Shown piece by piece: positions 12,516 through 23,041 of a DNA stretch of 64,000 nt. A program made the translations under genes and the position numbers. Every line of letters begins with the position of its first letter. Position 1 is the stretch's first letter. This DNA is from Ganoderma boninense (taxonomy: Eukaryota; Basidiomycota; Agaricomycetes; Polyporales; Polyporaceae): positions 3,100,001 to 3,164,000 of the forward strand of contig CM035308.1 of assembly GCA_002900995.3 (NCBI GenBank), in the 5' to 3' direction. The notes under the pieces were generated by a model. It was not told the DNA's origin. It saw only the letters and a program-made list of their open reading frames with translations, and searched no databases.

Positions 12516-13397
12516 GGAAAACCAGCTTTTGCCAATGTGTAATAATATGTACTATTATAATATCTTATTCTAATAAAGTACTAATGCTATCTATCTGAGA
12601 GCTACTACAAAAGAGACCTATCTATATTATATAAATTAGAACTACTGCATCTAACTTAATGTATTGTAGTGCTATTTAGTGCTACTAGTTGCTACTACAG
12701 TATACTAATATTGTTATATATAGTCAATCTTAATTGAATGCCTCAGATATAAGCCCAATCGATCTATTTTACTAGCCAAGACTAGACAGCCTCAACAAAG
12801 TCTAAATAAAAATCCTAAGTATCAATGTAACAGCAACTTGAATAGATACTTGTAGTCTAATCAATGTACATAACTATATATGTCACATACACTATATAAG
12901 CCTATAACATAGAATGAACACAAGATATATTGATGTTGAAGTTGACCTACATCTCTTGATTTTTCCCAAGTCCAGCAGCAGGGGGTACATATAGCTCATA
13001 CCACCTTGCATAGTATAAGCCCTTGTGGTGTAGTAGGCTAAGCTGTTTGCACAGCTCAGTGCTTTGCTGGAATAGCAAGAGGCTGAGGGTTCAATCCTGG
13101 GTGGTGGTAGCAATAAATGTTTTATTAAAATTTGCAGCTTTTGCAGTATGCTTGTCTTTGAGTATGGCATGCTTATACTGTGTTTAAAGATTTATAAAAC
13201 CAGTCCAGACAATGTTCAGTCTTATTCATATGTCTACCACATGCTACTATAGTGCTACTCTGCACTATTTAGTGCTATTGTGGAACTACTCTTTCTGGGA
13301 ACCTCTCAAATATTACCTAACATGTTACTACTGTTCTAATAGTCTAATATTTTCTAATTATACCTTTTCATATCTCATTGGCAAAGGCTGGTTTTCC
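12516..13397. mobile_element. AT-rich element with 22-bp terminal inverted repeats
   Basis: The ends are inverted repeats. GGAAAACCAGCTTTTGCC opens the left side (12516-12537), and the reverse complement of the right side (13376-13397) matches it at 21 of 22 bases. The 882-bp interior is AT-rich, has no coding capacity and contains many TA-rich words. No clear target-site duplication is visible, so the superfamily is open. It abuts the broken end of the gypsy fragment on the left and the end of a split minus-strand gene on the right. A tRNA-like segment (13026-13097) lies inside. Confidence 0.6.
13026..13097 (+). promoter_or_regulatory. tRNA-like pol III A and B boxes (SINE-like)
   Basis: TGGTGTAGTAGG (13026-13037) fits the pol III A-box consensus TRGYNNAGYNGG. 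GGTTCAATCC (13088-13097) fits the B-box GGTTCRANYCC-type core. The start-to-start spacing is 62 bases, in the range of tRNA-derived SINEs. The T-arm does not fold properly (only two of five pairs), so this is not a functional tRNA gene. An A/T-rich stretch follows. It probably marks a tRNA-derived SINE nested in the AT-rich element. Confidence 0.4.
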
Positions 13398-13402
13398 AGA
13401 TG

Positions 13403-13579
13403 TCAAAGCTTACTTAAAATCTGCTCAGGGGTCATCCCAGCGAACTTTGCCAAGAAACAGTTTCTCTTCTCCTCAGCAGAGAGCAGGCGAGTGTTGCCTG
13501 TGCCCGCGCAGCAGACCCGCACGTGGATAGCATCAACCCCACTGTTGCTAGTGTTCCCCTCAGCCTCAGTATCGCTACC
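13403..13579 (-). pseudogene. 3' part of a split gene (upstream part at 28663-28979)
   Basis: A minus-strand frame reads SDTEAEGNTSNSGVDAIHV, then LLSAEEKRNCFLAKFAGM and PEQILSKL, before TGA at 13403-13405. If the TRIM-like element (13580-28662) and one copy of its 5-bp duplication are removed, this frame joins in phase to the minus-strand frame ending AAQGG at 28668. The two pieces were therefore one gene. I do not recognise the product. It lies left of, and divergent from, the plus-strand accessory gene at 30.1-31.6 kb, and both may belong to one large hAT-like element whose right end is at 31926. Confidence 0.5.
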
Positions 13580-13691
13580 TGTCATGAACAGGCATTACGA
13601 GCTACATCTATAGTACCAGCCAAGTGTCAAGCCACGCTTGACATTGCGTCCTTTTGGTGTAGCTGGTTCAGTGGCTGGTCTGTTCCTAACA
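13580..13691. repeat. Left terminal repeat of TRIM-like element
   Basis: This is the 112-bp TG...CA repeat, nearly identical to 28551-28662. The differences I see are almost all transitions. Confidence 0.6.
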
Positions 13692-14090
13692 TAATAGGGG
13701 TAGTCAAAGTTGCCGCTTCGGCGGTCGCTTCAGGTGAACGCTTTGCCAGGCGCTTCAGAACAGGCGAAGCGACGATTCCGACAGAGTCGAGCAGAATTGT
13801 CGATGCTACTTTTGAGGCGCACCGCCCCCCCGAAGCCGATTCTGCTAGACTGGCTTTGCTCACATCCTCCTCTGATATGTCTACTTAAAATAGGTTATAT
13901 GCGAAAATAAATTTATTTCCTCCCATATCCCTCCACATCATTCAAACGTCGAGGACTCGTCGATTCGCAGAGCTGGTCACTGCGATGACTCGACGATGCA
14001 GCTCGACTTCGTCTCAGCATTCTCTAGCTCCCCGAGTCCTCCTACTCATCACCTGCTGCTGTATTCAAACATCTCCCTCTCCCTCTTCTG

Positions 14091-16047
14091 ATGCCGCACA
14101 CCCCCCAGCCCAAAACATCTCAGCACCGAGGTGGTGGCTCCAAGACTGGAGCAAGCTCGAAGGCCAGCAAAAAGGCGACTGCCGCAATGAAGCCCACCCG
14201 GAAGGGCGCCGAGAACACTGACAGGGCCAAGGATGTGGAGCAGGATGCGGTTGAGTACGTCAGCGAACTTCTCAAAATTTTCAGACGCTGACTTACAGTT
14301 GCACATCTGTACGTAGCTGGGACAAAGACAACTACAAGCTCAGCTTGAGCTTGATGACGGCTATAACTGATGATAAGACTATTGAAGACGTGTTGTTTCC
14401 AAAAGTTGGCCCCAATCCTTCAACGAAGTCGGGCAGGGGAAACCCCAAGACTGATCACTACTGGGAGATCTGCAAGGTGCTGTTCACCGACCATCCTGAT
14501 CATGGTACGGCCTTTGCCGTTGCGCTGGAAGGAGGGAAAAAGGAGCGCGGGCCATGGACAACAAAGATAAAAAATCGACTCACCCAGTACGTGCTCGATT
14601 TGCTACTGCAGGACTAAGACAACAGATGAAACTGAGCTGTCATTGTTGCGACACGACTGTAGGATGGTGGGGATTGTGAACAAGGGCCGCAAAATGCTGG
14701 GGCAGACTGGCGAGGGTATCAGGCGTGAGGAGGATATCACAGATGAGCTGCCTGAGACGTTTCACAACAAGTGGGGTATGTGATTGAGCTTCATTACATA
14801 CCTGCGATAAACCTGGACTGATCTTGGTTGACTTGTCAGACAAATTGAAGGTGAAATGTCCATACTACTTCCAGCTCCTCGACCTCATCGCTGAGCGTCC
14901 GAACCATGTGCCTACTGGCCTTGGCAACTCCGAGACTCCTATACAGGATAGCATCCTGTTCGGCGACATCCTAGGAGACAGCACCAGAGGTTACGATAAC
15001 AGCGGAGATGAATACAACGCAGCAGGACAGGGAAATGGCTCACGAGATATAGGAGAGGGTAGTGCTGAGGGCGACGAAGGTGGAGATTGTCATGAACGGC
15101 ACGCTCGGTGCCTACCCCGGCGTCTCTCTTTTCCTTTTTGGACTGTTTGCCTCCCGCATCGTCCTTATTGTCCTCCGTTGTTTAGCAAACCCGTCCCTTG
15201 TTCTCGCAGTACAATAGCTCCTGTTACCCATTGTTCCTGTCATCATTGTACTACATACCATTGTTCTTCCACTGGTTCCCATGTCCATAGTTACCTATTG
15301 TCCCCGGTTCTCATTGTCCGTTACATGTATATAAGACCTGTACTTCACTACCTGGAGACCTCAGTTTCGACCTCTTATCTCCAGGTAAGCCTCGCTGTAT
15401 TCTCGCTCGTTAGTTACTCGCTCAATACATCTTGTCTCCAGCCTGACTGTCGAGCCCTGCTCCGCTCTCGCTGCACAAGTGCTCGTCGACGCCCTTGCTT
15501 GTCTCGTAAGCCTCCTCCCTAATCTTACTCGACAGCCAGTCGTAACAGAGATGGTGAAGGTCGTGGAAGTGATGGTGATGAGGCGGCTGGCAGCGGCGTC
15601 TCGACTAGCAGCTCAGATGCGGGTGAGTCAGATGACCAGATTGAGGCCAACGCTGGCCAGAAGCGCAAGTCCAAGTCGGGTACCAGTAAGCCCAAGACTC
15701 CTGCTCGCCCAGCAACATCCACGCCAACAACTGAGACGAAGAAGAAAGCCGCTGTGCAGGCGAAGTTGAAGAAGTTCAAAGGTGCTCTTGTCTTTGAAGA
15801 GCTCGCAAAGAGTGAGGACAAGACGAGGCGAATGGAGCTTCAGGTTGAGGCGGAGAAGTGGCGGTTCAACACCAAGAAGGTTGAAGCAAAGCTGGAGCGT
15901 GAGAAGAGCAAGACCGAATGTGAGAAGAGCAAGGTCGAACTTCTCCGGCTGAAGATCGAGTTACGCAGGATGTGCCACAGCGCCAAGCATGGTGATTCAT
16001 CTCAGATTACAACGCCCTCTTCGAGTGGCCTCGCCTCTGGTTCTTAG
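14091..16047 (+). pseudogene. Harbinger companion (Myb/SANT-like) gene, broken by a solo LTR
   Basis: The ATG at 14091 starts a basic N-terminus. Introns are 14255-14316 (GTACGT...GTAG), one near 14590-14620, and 14776-14839 (GTATGT...TCAG). After splicing, the protein reads DWDKDNYKLSLSLMTAI, HYWEICKVLFTDHP and GPWTTKIKNRLTQ. It continues GQTGEGIRREEDI, then WDKLKVKCPYYFQLLDLIAE and RPNHVPTGLGNSETP. Trp-spaced helices of this kind are typical of the Myb-like protein that Harbinger elements encode to bring the transposase to DNA and the nucleus. A 460-bp solo LTR with a GAGAT duplication interrupts the acidic linker. Beyond it the same frame resumes, ending in a Lys/Glu-rich coiled coil (about 15754-15990) and TAG at 16045-16047. 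Without the LTR the frame looks intact. Confidence 0.7.
15088..15547 (+). repeat. Solo LTR of the chromovirus family (460 bp)
   Basis: It starts TGTCATGAACGG and ends CAGTCGTAACA, with the same 460-bp length as the 3' LTR of the full element at 16433-16892, in opposite orientation. It is flanked by an exact 5-bp duplication GAGAT (15083-15087, 15548-15552). A TATATAAG box (15328-15335) lies 35 bases before AGTTTCGACCT (15363-15373), the proposed transcript start and self-primer. It arose by recombination between the two LTRs of a full element inserted in the Myb-like gene. Confidence 0.92.
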
Positions 16048-16432
16048 ACTCTGTCAGTCGCTTTTTTGGATGGAGTGGATTATGTTTATAGGCCCGACGT
16101 GGAGATCTCATAGACAGTATGTAACGTAATCTATCCAACCATGTTATCTTCTATGACGGCGCTCAGCACACCGCTCTTTGTCCCTAAACAACGCTTCTTT
16201 CAATTCCTCCCGCCATGCCCGTGCCGTGTCCCAGCCCGGTTGACTGGTAGAGAAGGCCGGTTGCTGTCAGACTCAGATGTCGATGATAGCCCATCCAGGA
16301 TGAAGGGGTCGTTGTCGACCTCCTCGCTGTCCTCTCCACACTCTGCCCTCTCCTCCTCCTCACAAGCCATGGCGAAACTATGGAGTGCAATACATACGAG
16401 GATCCAGTAGGTTGCAAACTTGTGAGACCGCG

Positions 16433-16892
16433 TGTTACGACTGGCTGTCGAGTAAGATCAGGGAGGAGGCTTACGAGACGAGCAAGGGCGTCGACGAGCA
16501 CTTGTGCAGCGAGAGCGGAGCAGGGCTCGACAGTCAGGCTGGAGACAAGATGTATTGAGCGAGTAACTAACGAGCGAGAATACAGCGAGGCTTACCTGGA
16601 GATAAGAGGTCGAAACTGAGGTCTCCAGGTAGTGAAGTACAGGTCTTATATACATGTAATGGACAATGGGAACCAGGGACAATAGGTAACTATGGACATG
16701 GGAACCAGTGGAAGAACAATGGTATGTAGTACAATGATGACGGGAACAATGGGTAACAGGAGTTATTGTACTGCAAGAACAAGGGACAGGTTTGCTAAAC
16801 AACGGAGGACAATAAGGACGACGCAGGAGGCAAACAGTCCAAAAAGGGAAAGAGAGACACCGGGGTAGGCGCTGAGCGTGCCGTTCATGACA
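16433..16892 (-). repeat. 3' LTR of the chromovirus
   Basis: This 460-bp TG...CA repeat holds TATATAAG on the minus strand (16645-16652) and AGTTTCGACCT (minus; 16607-16617). It preserves the empty target site (GCGAGTAAC near 16557) into which a MITE inserted in the 5' LTR. I count 14 differences from the 5' LTR, all transitions. Confidence 0.93.
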
Positions 16893-16910
16893 ATACCCCC
16901 CTCCTAAGGA
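16893..16910 (-). other. Polypurine tract of the chromovirus
   Basis: On the minus strand an AGGAGGGGGG tract lies immediately upstream of the 3' LTR, separated from its TGT by a few bases. Position and composition fit the plus-strand DNA primer of LTR retrotransposons. Confidence 0.75.
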
Positions 16911-16918
16911 TCGTGTCC

Positions 16919-19900
16919 TCACGATCGAGTCTTCTTGTTGAGAGGGCCAGGAGCGTCAGGATGTGTCGAATGAAACTTTTGCAGCACTTTTGGCGCATTT
17001 GCTAGATCCGACACGTCTTCCCAGCTATCGTGTTCAGGGCCCCAGCCCTTCCAGTGAACAAGATACTGCAGTTTCTTCCACCGCCCATACCGACACGACT
17101 CTAACACTTCCTCCACTTCGTACTCTTCCTCTCCTTCCACTTCAAGAGCTGCAGGTTCAGGGGGATGCCGACCGGGAAGTTGGCTTTCTTTGTGCGGGTG
17201 TAGGAGTGTCACATGGAACATGGGGTGGAGCCCCATGTCTTTGGGGAGCTTGAGCTCGTAAGCCAAGTTGCCCACTTTGCGTTTGACAGGGTACGGGCCA
17301 GCGTACCGGTCCACCAGCTTCCGAGAGACTCCTGGGACACGGAAGTTCCTTGTGTCGAGCCACACCTTCTGACCCTCCTTGAACTCTGGAGCAGCGGAGA
17401 CATAGCGATCGTAGTACTCCTTCATCCGCTCTGCTGCCAGGGTTAAGGCTGAGGTCGCATCCTCCCTTGCCTGCCGCAACTCCTCTCTTCGTTCATCTGC
17501 CGTGGGCACCGTGGTGGATAGCATCGGAACGTGGAACTGAGGTTCATAGCCGTACATGAGGTAAAACGGCGAGTACCCTGTGGATGAATGTACGCGCGAG
17601 TTGAAGCAGTATTCTGCTGTTGGCAGCCACTTGACCCAATCGTCGCGGTGCCTCGAGCAGTACATCCGCAGGTACGCCTCTATCTCCTGATTCCATTGCT
17701 CTGACTGCCCATCCGTCTGCGGGTGGTAGGCTGTGGACAATGCGCTTTCTATATCGAGGCCCTTAAGGATTGCGCGGAAGAGCTTGCTAGAGAACTGGGG
17801 CCCCCGATCAGAGATGATCTTTCGTGGGAGTCCATGTAGACGGAACCATTCTCTAATGAAGTTGTCTGCAGTCCCTTCCGTGTCGATCTCCTCGGTGCAT
17901 GGAATAAGGTGAATCATCTTTCCATGCCGATCAGCAATAAGCTGGAGCGCATTGTATCCGTCCACCTCTGGCAGTCCAGTGATGAAGTCACAGGTAACTA
18001 CTTGGCCTGGGCCATCCGGGATCTCGTTGGGTTGAAGGGGGCCGTGTGGCTTAGCATGTGAAGTCTTGCCACGGCGACAAGTGTCGCAGGTCTCCACGTA
18101 ATCCTTAATAAACTTTGCCATGCCCGGCCACCAGTAGTTCCGTGTAACCAACTCCACCGTCTTTGCCTGGCCAGGGTGTCCAGCAGGCGGGAGGTCATGA
18201 TGAATGCGCACTATCTCTGCTCGGAGCGCGTCATCTTTGGGGACATAAACTCAGCCGCAGTAGAGCAGCAGGCCTTGTTCTGTGTTCCAGTCCACCAAAT
18301 CATTCTGTAGACATGCTGGCCCTAGTTTATCGAGCTTGCTGAGTGCCTCTGCGACCTCCTGCTCACGCTCTCCACATTCTCGAATGCGGCGGAGCAGTGC
18401 CTTCTCTGGTACCACTGACATGTGCCCTCTCTTGGCTGCCAGTACTCGGAAGCGATCGGGTTGCAACATGACTCAGTTCAGGTTGTCATCGGCATCATCC
18501 TTCTGGTGATCAGGCCTGCGCGACAGCGCATCTGCCCTACCGTTGGAGGTGCCCGGCTTGTGTGCAATGACAAAGTCGAACTGCGACAGATAGAGAGCCC
18601 ATCGTGCCTGCCTGCGCGTGAGGTTTTGTGTGGCCTTCCAGTACTCGAGGTTCTTGTGGTCTGACTGGATCTCGAACACACTAGGAAGACCCTCGAGGTA
18701 GTGGCGCCAGGCCTGCAGGGCATGGATGATAGCAAGCATCTCCTTGTCATAGATCTCATAGTTGCGTTCCGCATCGCTCATTGACTCAGAGTGGAAAGCC
18801 ACAGGGTGCCATTTGCCGTCCTCCCCCTCCTGAGACAGAACCGCACCGGTAGCATACCCGGATGCATCGACTTCAATGCGGGTTTTGCGGTCTGGGTCAT
18901 ACATGCTCAGGACAGGGCTTTCAGTGAAACGACGTTTGAGCTCATCGAATGCTGATTGCTCTTCGGCACCCCATTGCCAGGGAGCATTACCCGTGAGATG
19001 GTCAAGGGGTTTGCATACTGCGCTGAAGTCCTTAATGAACCGCCTGTAGAAATTCGCAAAACCGCGGAACTTCCGTACATCTGAGGCGTTCTGAGGGACA
19101 GGCCATTCTGCAATACCCCTGACCTTCACTGGGTCCATCTCCACACAGTTCTCCGAGACGAGCACACCTAGGTACTCAACCTTAGGCTGTTCGAATTCGC
19201 ACTTCTCTGGCTTGCAGAATCGTGCTCCGCCAGACGCTTCAGGACCTCACGCACCAATGTGCGGTGTTCCTCGATGTCGTTGGTGAATATGAGGATGTCG
19301 TCGAGGTAGATAGTGATTTTGCTGAGTATGATGAGGTCCTTGAAGATGTCATTCATGAGCGCAGAGAATGTACTGGGCGAGTTGGCCAGTCCGAAGTACA
19401 TCACATTCGGTTCGAACAGTCCACGATTGGTAACAAAGGCAGCCTTCCATTCATCACCGGTCTTAATCCGCACATTGTTGTACCCCCAACGGATGTCAAG
19501 CTTTGTAAAGTACTTGGCCCTCTTGAGTCGATCCATCAAGTCTGACACCAACGGTAGTGGGTATCGGTTCTTAATGGTGATGTTGTTCAATGGCCGGTAG
19601 TCCTGTACAGGACGTAGGCTGCCGTCCTTCTTTTTAACGAAGAAGAACGGTGATGACATCGGTGACTTCGACTCTTGGATATAACCTTTGGCCAAGTTCT
19701 CACTAAGGAACTTGTCAAGCTCGACCTGCTCGCTAGGAGACAGGGGGTACACCTTGGAATGAAACATCCTAGCATCTGGTACGAGTTCTATAGCATGGTC
19801 ATAGGGTCCGTGCTCAGGTAGACGTTCAGATGCTTCTTTTGAGAACACACGCAGATACTCGTGGTACTGGGGAGGTACAATCTCTTCGACAGGACGGACT

Positions 19901-20697
19901 TCCTTCTTCTGGTACTCTTGTTCAGCGAGTTGTTGAGAGTACGTGTAGCTCGCTGACACAAAGATCTTAGGGGTACCTCGAAGTCGTCGTCCATCTTCCA
20001 GTGCATTGAGAAGAGACTCCTCAGTGCCATCCCATTCCAACAGAAAACCTGGTGGTAGAGGCCTATCTTCCTCCTCCTCCTCGACCATTACGGCCGTGCA
20101 TATCCTACCCATCATCTTTGCCTTCCGCATCTGCCGAGAACCATTGCGCGCCATAAGCCGTACCTCCGTATCACGCGCTTTGGTCTCAACAGGTTTGGAT
20201 GCCTTCCGATGAGCCGGACATGCCTCTGGACATCTTGATAGGCACAGCGAGCCACGTTCCCAATCTACTTCAGGGTTGTGCTTGTGCAGCCAGTCCAGGC
20301 CAATGATCACATCCTCTTCTCCTATGTCTGTCACCACAAACACCACCTTCTCTCGGTGGTCTCCAATCGCCATATCCAACACAGCGACCTCCGTGATCGT
20401 CCCATCACGGTTCTCAGTACCGTCTATGTTGTACAGAGGAATTGGCCTTGCCAACTTCCTTGTCGTAACCTGGTTCTTCTCTACGAACCGTCTATGTAAA
20501 AACTTAGTAGTAGCTCCACTATCTACCATTGCTACTATGTCCTTATGTCGCTGCTTGCCAATCAACCGTACCGGTATATGAAAGTGTTGACCACTGTGAT
20601 TTACCTCATATACAAACGCGGAACTCAGTACAGAAAATCGACTATCACTACAAGAGCCGGCACACGCAGCGTCCAGTGCGGCTCTAATCAGAAACCC
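16919..20697 (-). pseudogene. pol: Chromovirus pol: protease, RT, RNase H, integrase, chromodomain
   Basis: The frame opens in the -1 frame at the gag stop (about 20697). In order: protease with VDSGATTKF (about 20520); reverse transcriptase with KYFTKLDIRWGYNNVRIK and YLDDILIFT (about 19300); RNase H with EVDASGYATGAVLSQEG, YDKEMLAI and QSDHKNLEY (about 18860-18650). The integrase follows, with an HHCC zinc finger (HHDLPPAGHPGQ...CDTC) and the D,D,E core (CDFITGLP, ISDRGPQFSS, QSEQWNQEIE). A chromodomain (YLVHWKGWGPEHDSWEDV, about 17030) lies near the end. Breaks are a one-base deletion near 19190 (RT to RNase H), TGA at 18473-18475 and TGA at 18251-18253, both explicable as CGA to TGA. The largest clean piece, the integrase frame 16919-18211, is otherwise full length. 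Confidence 0.92.
20653..20697 (-). promoter_or_regulatory. -1 ribosomal frameshift signal between gag and pol
   Basis: On the minus strand the gag frame ends GAG GGT TTC TGA. The heptamer GGGTTTC (20691-20697) fits the X XXY YYZ slippery pattern in the gag frame. After a 5-base spacer (TGATT) comes AGAGCCG (20679-20685), which pairs perfectly with CGGCTCT (20653-20659) across a 19-base loop. The pol frame is open in -1 from this point. Slippery site, spacer length and stem all fit the classical signal; that it works is inferred. Confidence 0.7.
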
Positions 20698-22870
20698 TCC
20701 TTCTTCTCAGCGGTTGTAAGGGCCGCGATCTTCTCCTCCATCGCCTTGAGCTGGGCCTGAAGAGCCGCTACTTCCGTGGTTGCAGTGGACGAGGAAGCAG
20801 CTTGCTGACTCTTCAACCGCGGGCAGTCATACTTACGGTGCCCAGGCTGGCCACAGATGTGACAGTTTCCGGGGAACGGTTTCTTCCCAGTAGCGGCTGC
20901 CTTCTCCCCCTTCTTCTTCCACCCAAACGCCTTCGGCCATTCTTCCTCCCTAGTGACGAGGGCTTGGTCGAGCGACAGTGCCACCTTCTGGATCTTGGTG
21001 AGGTCCGAGATGTCGTAAGCACTGGTGGTGAGGACGTCCCGGAGCCTGGGAGGCAGGCCAGAGCGGTAGTGTTCGCGTTTGTCCTCGTCGCCGAAGCCGG
21101 TCTGCGCTGCAGCCGCATTAAACTGCGCCGTATACTCCTGGACTGTGCCGACCTTGCGGTATGCCTTGCAGAGCTTGACGAGTTCAGCGATGGCGGCCTC
21201 CTTGTCGTCAGCTGCGCAGAAGTGATCCTTGAAGGCCGTGCTGAATGCGCCATAGTCTGCCCAAGGGCTAGTTCCACCGGCGAGTTTTACAATGTGGGGA
21301 CCAGCCCAGGCTGCCGCTCCTTCCGTGAGCTTACTGAGAATGGTCATCCATATGACGTCGCTAGGCATGCCAACCGCTACCGCCGTAAGGGTGTTGTAGT
21401 AGATCTGAGCGGCGGTAAGGCTGAACATAGGTCCAGGTTTCATGCAGTTCAACCTGGCTTGAACCTAGATATTTACCTGTAGGTTGTGATCTGTAGGTTA
21501 CAGGTACTTGTGCTATGAATCAGCCACAAATCTGAATCAGGCATCTTGAAAAAAGTGACCTGGATTTGTAGGTTTGGGTATGGGTCACTTGTAGGTTGAT
21601 TCACACTTCAACAAGCAAAAATAGTATAAATTGGAGGCTTTAGTCAATAAATTGTCCTTGTATAGCTTAATACTGCATATATAAGCATATTTCTAGCATA
21701 AAAAAGACTATTAACACTCAATAATAGACCAAAATCTTAAACAGTAGCTGGGAAAATACTATATTTAGTATTCAAATCAAATCAATGATTTGACCTATAA
21801 CTTATAGGTTTGCTACCTGCAGGTTGTAGGTGAAAAGTTGATTTGATTCATACAGATCCCAATCAAGCTTTTGAAAGTGGCCAAACCTGCAGGTACAGAT
21901 CCCAATCAACTATAGGTTGACCTACGTTCAGCCTTAAGCGGCGGACACAAAGTGGAGACCATCCTGGGCAGATTTTCCATCGTATTCACGTGGGGCAATT
22001 TGGGAAAGGAGCTTGGAGGTGTCGAACGGTGGAGCGGGGGCAGGGGTAGTCATGGCGGGTGTGGACGCTCGACTGGGTGCAGCTGATGAAGAGGATGAGG
22101 GTTGTGGAGTGTTGAGGCTGATGGTCTCTTGCTTGGGTTCCTTCTTTACTTCCGGCTTTTTCTCTGCCTTTGGGAGTTTAGAAGTTGAAGCAATGGGGGT
22201 TGCAGGAGTTGAGGTTTGTCGCTGTCCAAGACGCTCTGTGACGAGTTCAAGAGTCTTGTCGAGGATGGGAGACCCTGTCGATCGTGCAGGACTGGGGATT
22301 CGACTTTGGACACGACTTTGGGGTTGTGAGGTTGGGCGTGAGGCGGGGCGTGATGAGGGGTTCCTGGATGTGATAAGGGCAGCTTGGCGAGCTGGGGGTC
22401 GGCTTGGGTCTCGGTGTGGTGGTGCTGGAGGGTTGGCGAGGTGATCACAGATGAGACTTTCGTGCTCTAGTTCAGCTCGTAGGCGGGGTGCAATGAGTGC
22501 GCGAGTCTCAGGAGTGTCAGGAAATCTCCAGTGCCAGTTAGGGCACGGTTGTTGTGCACAGACGACCCAATCGCCGAGATCGTTCGCTAAGTATTCATGC
22601 TGAACTTCGGTGGGGTGGAAGATATGTGGTTTTCTTTCGCAAGCCAGGATGACGGGGTGTCTCGCTTCCTACACCAGGAATGAAAACGGCAGGTGCACGA
22701 TCTGACACTGTCTGCTCAGCCTCCTCGGCCTATTGCTGTGTCTTAGCCCAAGGGACACGGGCCCAAGGGTGTTCTGCCTTGGCTTTGTTTCGCTGCCTTT
22801 CTCTAGCCTCCCACGCCGTGAGGCGGACCACTTCTGTCAGTACCGGGGTCTCGTGTTAGGAGCTTTCCGC
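20688..22870 (-). pseudogene. gag: Chromovirus gag, split by MITE-A
   Basis: The C-terminal half (20688-21415) carries the capsid-like region (WAGPHIVKLAGGTSPWADYG, AFSTAFKDHF) and one CCHC zinc knuckle (CHICGQPGHRKYDC, about 20850), ending EKKEGF-stop at the frameshift site. The N-terminal half (21945 to about 22870) is a Pro/Ser/Thr-rich region. It includes REYDGKSAQDGLHFVSAA, which joins in frame to QIYYNTLTAV once the MITE and one 8-bp duplication are removed. Further upstream lie EYLANDLGDWVVCAQQPCPN and EVVRLTAWEARERQRNKAKA. Two TAG codons (near 22670 and 22730) and one frame change break it. I could not fix the start codon. Confidence 0.8.
21416..21936. mobile_element. MITE-A, hAT-type, 521 bp, in gag
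   Basis: Terminal inverted repeats are TAAGGCTGAAC...GTTCAGCCTTA. An exact 8-bp duplication AGCGGCGG flanks it (21408-21415, 21937-21944). The interior is noncoding and AT-rich. Words such as ACCTGTAGGTT recur near both ends, as do the subterminal transposase-binding repeats of hAT elements. The same length as MITE-B, with few differences, points to recent co-mobilisation. Confidence 0.9.
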
Positions 22871-23028
22871 GTACTGTACCACTAAGAGTGGCAAGCCTCA
22901 GGTTGCGCTGAGACCACATCCCATGGTGTGACTAGAGTGCGCACTATGCTAGGCCAACACAGAGGATCTAAGTGCATACCGTACGAGAGGGAAAGAATGT
23001 GTGTGGAGTACGCCGGTGCTCGTGTAGA

Positions 23029-23039
23029 AGTTTCGACCT
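23029..23039 (-). other. Self-priming primer-binding site of the chromovirus
   Basis: Two bases after the 5' LTR (minus strand), AGGTCGAAACT is the exact reverse complement of AGTTTCGACCT inside the LTR (16607-16617 in the 3' LTR; one transition in the 5' LTR). The LTR motif begins 35 bases after the first T of TATATAAG, where transcription should start. In Tf1/sushi elements the first 11 bases of the RNA anneal to the primer site in place of a tRNA. Position, length and match all fit. Confidence 0.7.
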
Positions 23040-23041
23040 AA

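Noticed and set aside
13018..13108. tRNA gene
   Set aside because: A and B boxes are good, but the T stem has only two pairs and no acceptor stem closes. Treated as SINE-like instead.
22013..22444. 143-codon plus-strand ORF
   Set aside because: It is antisense to the gag N-terminal half, which is the supported coding strand.
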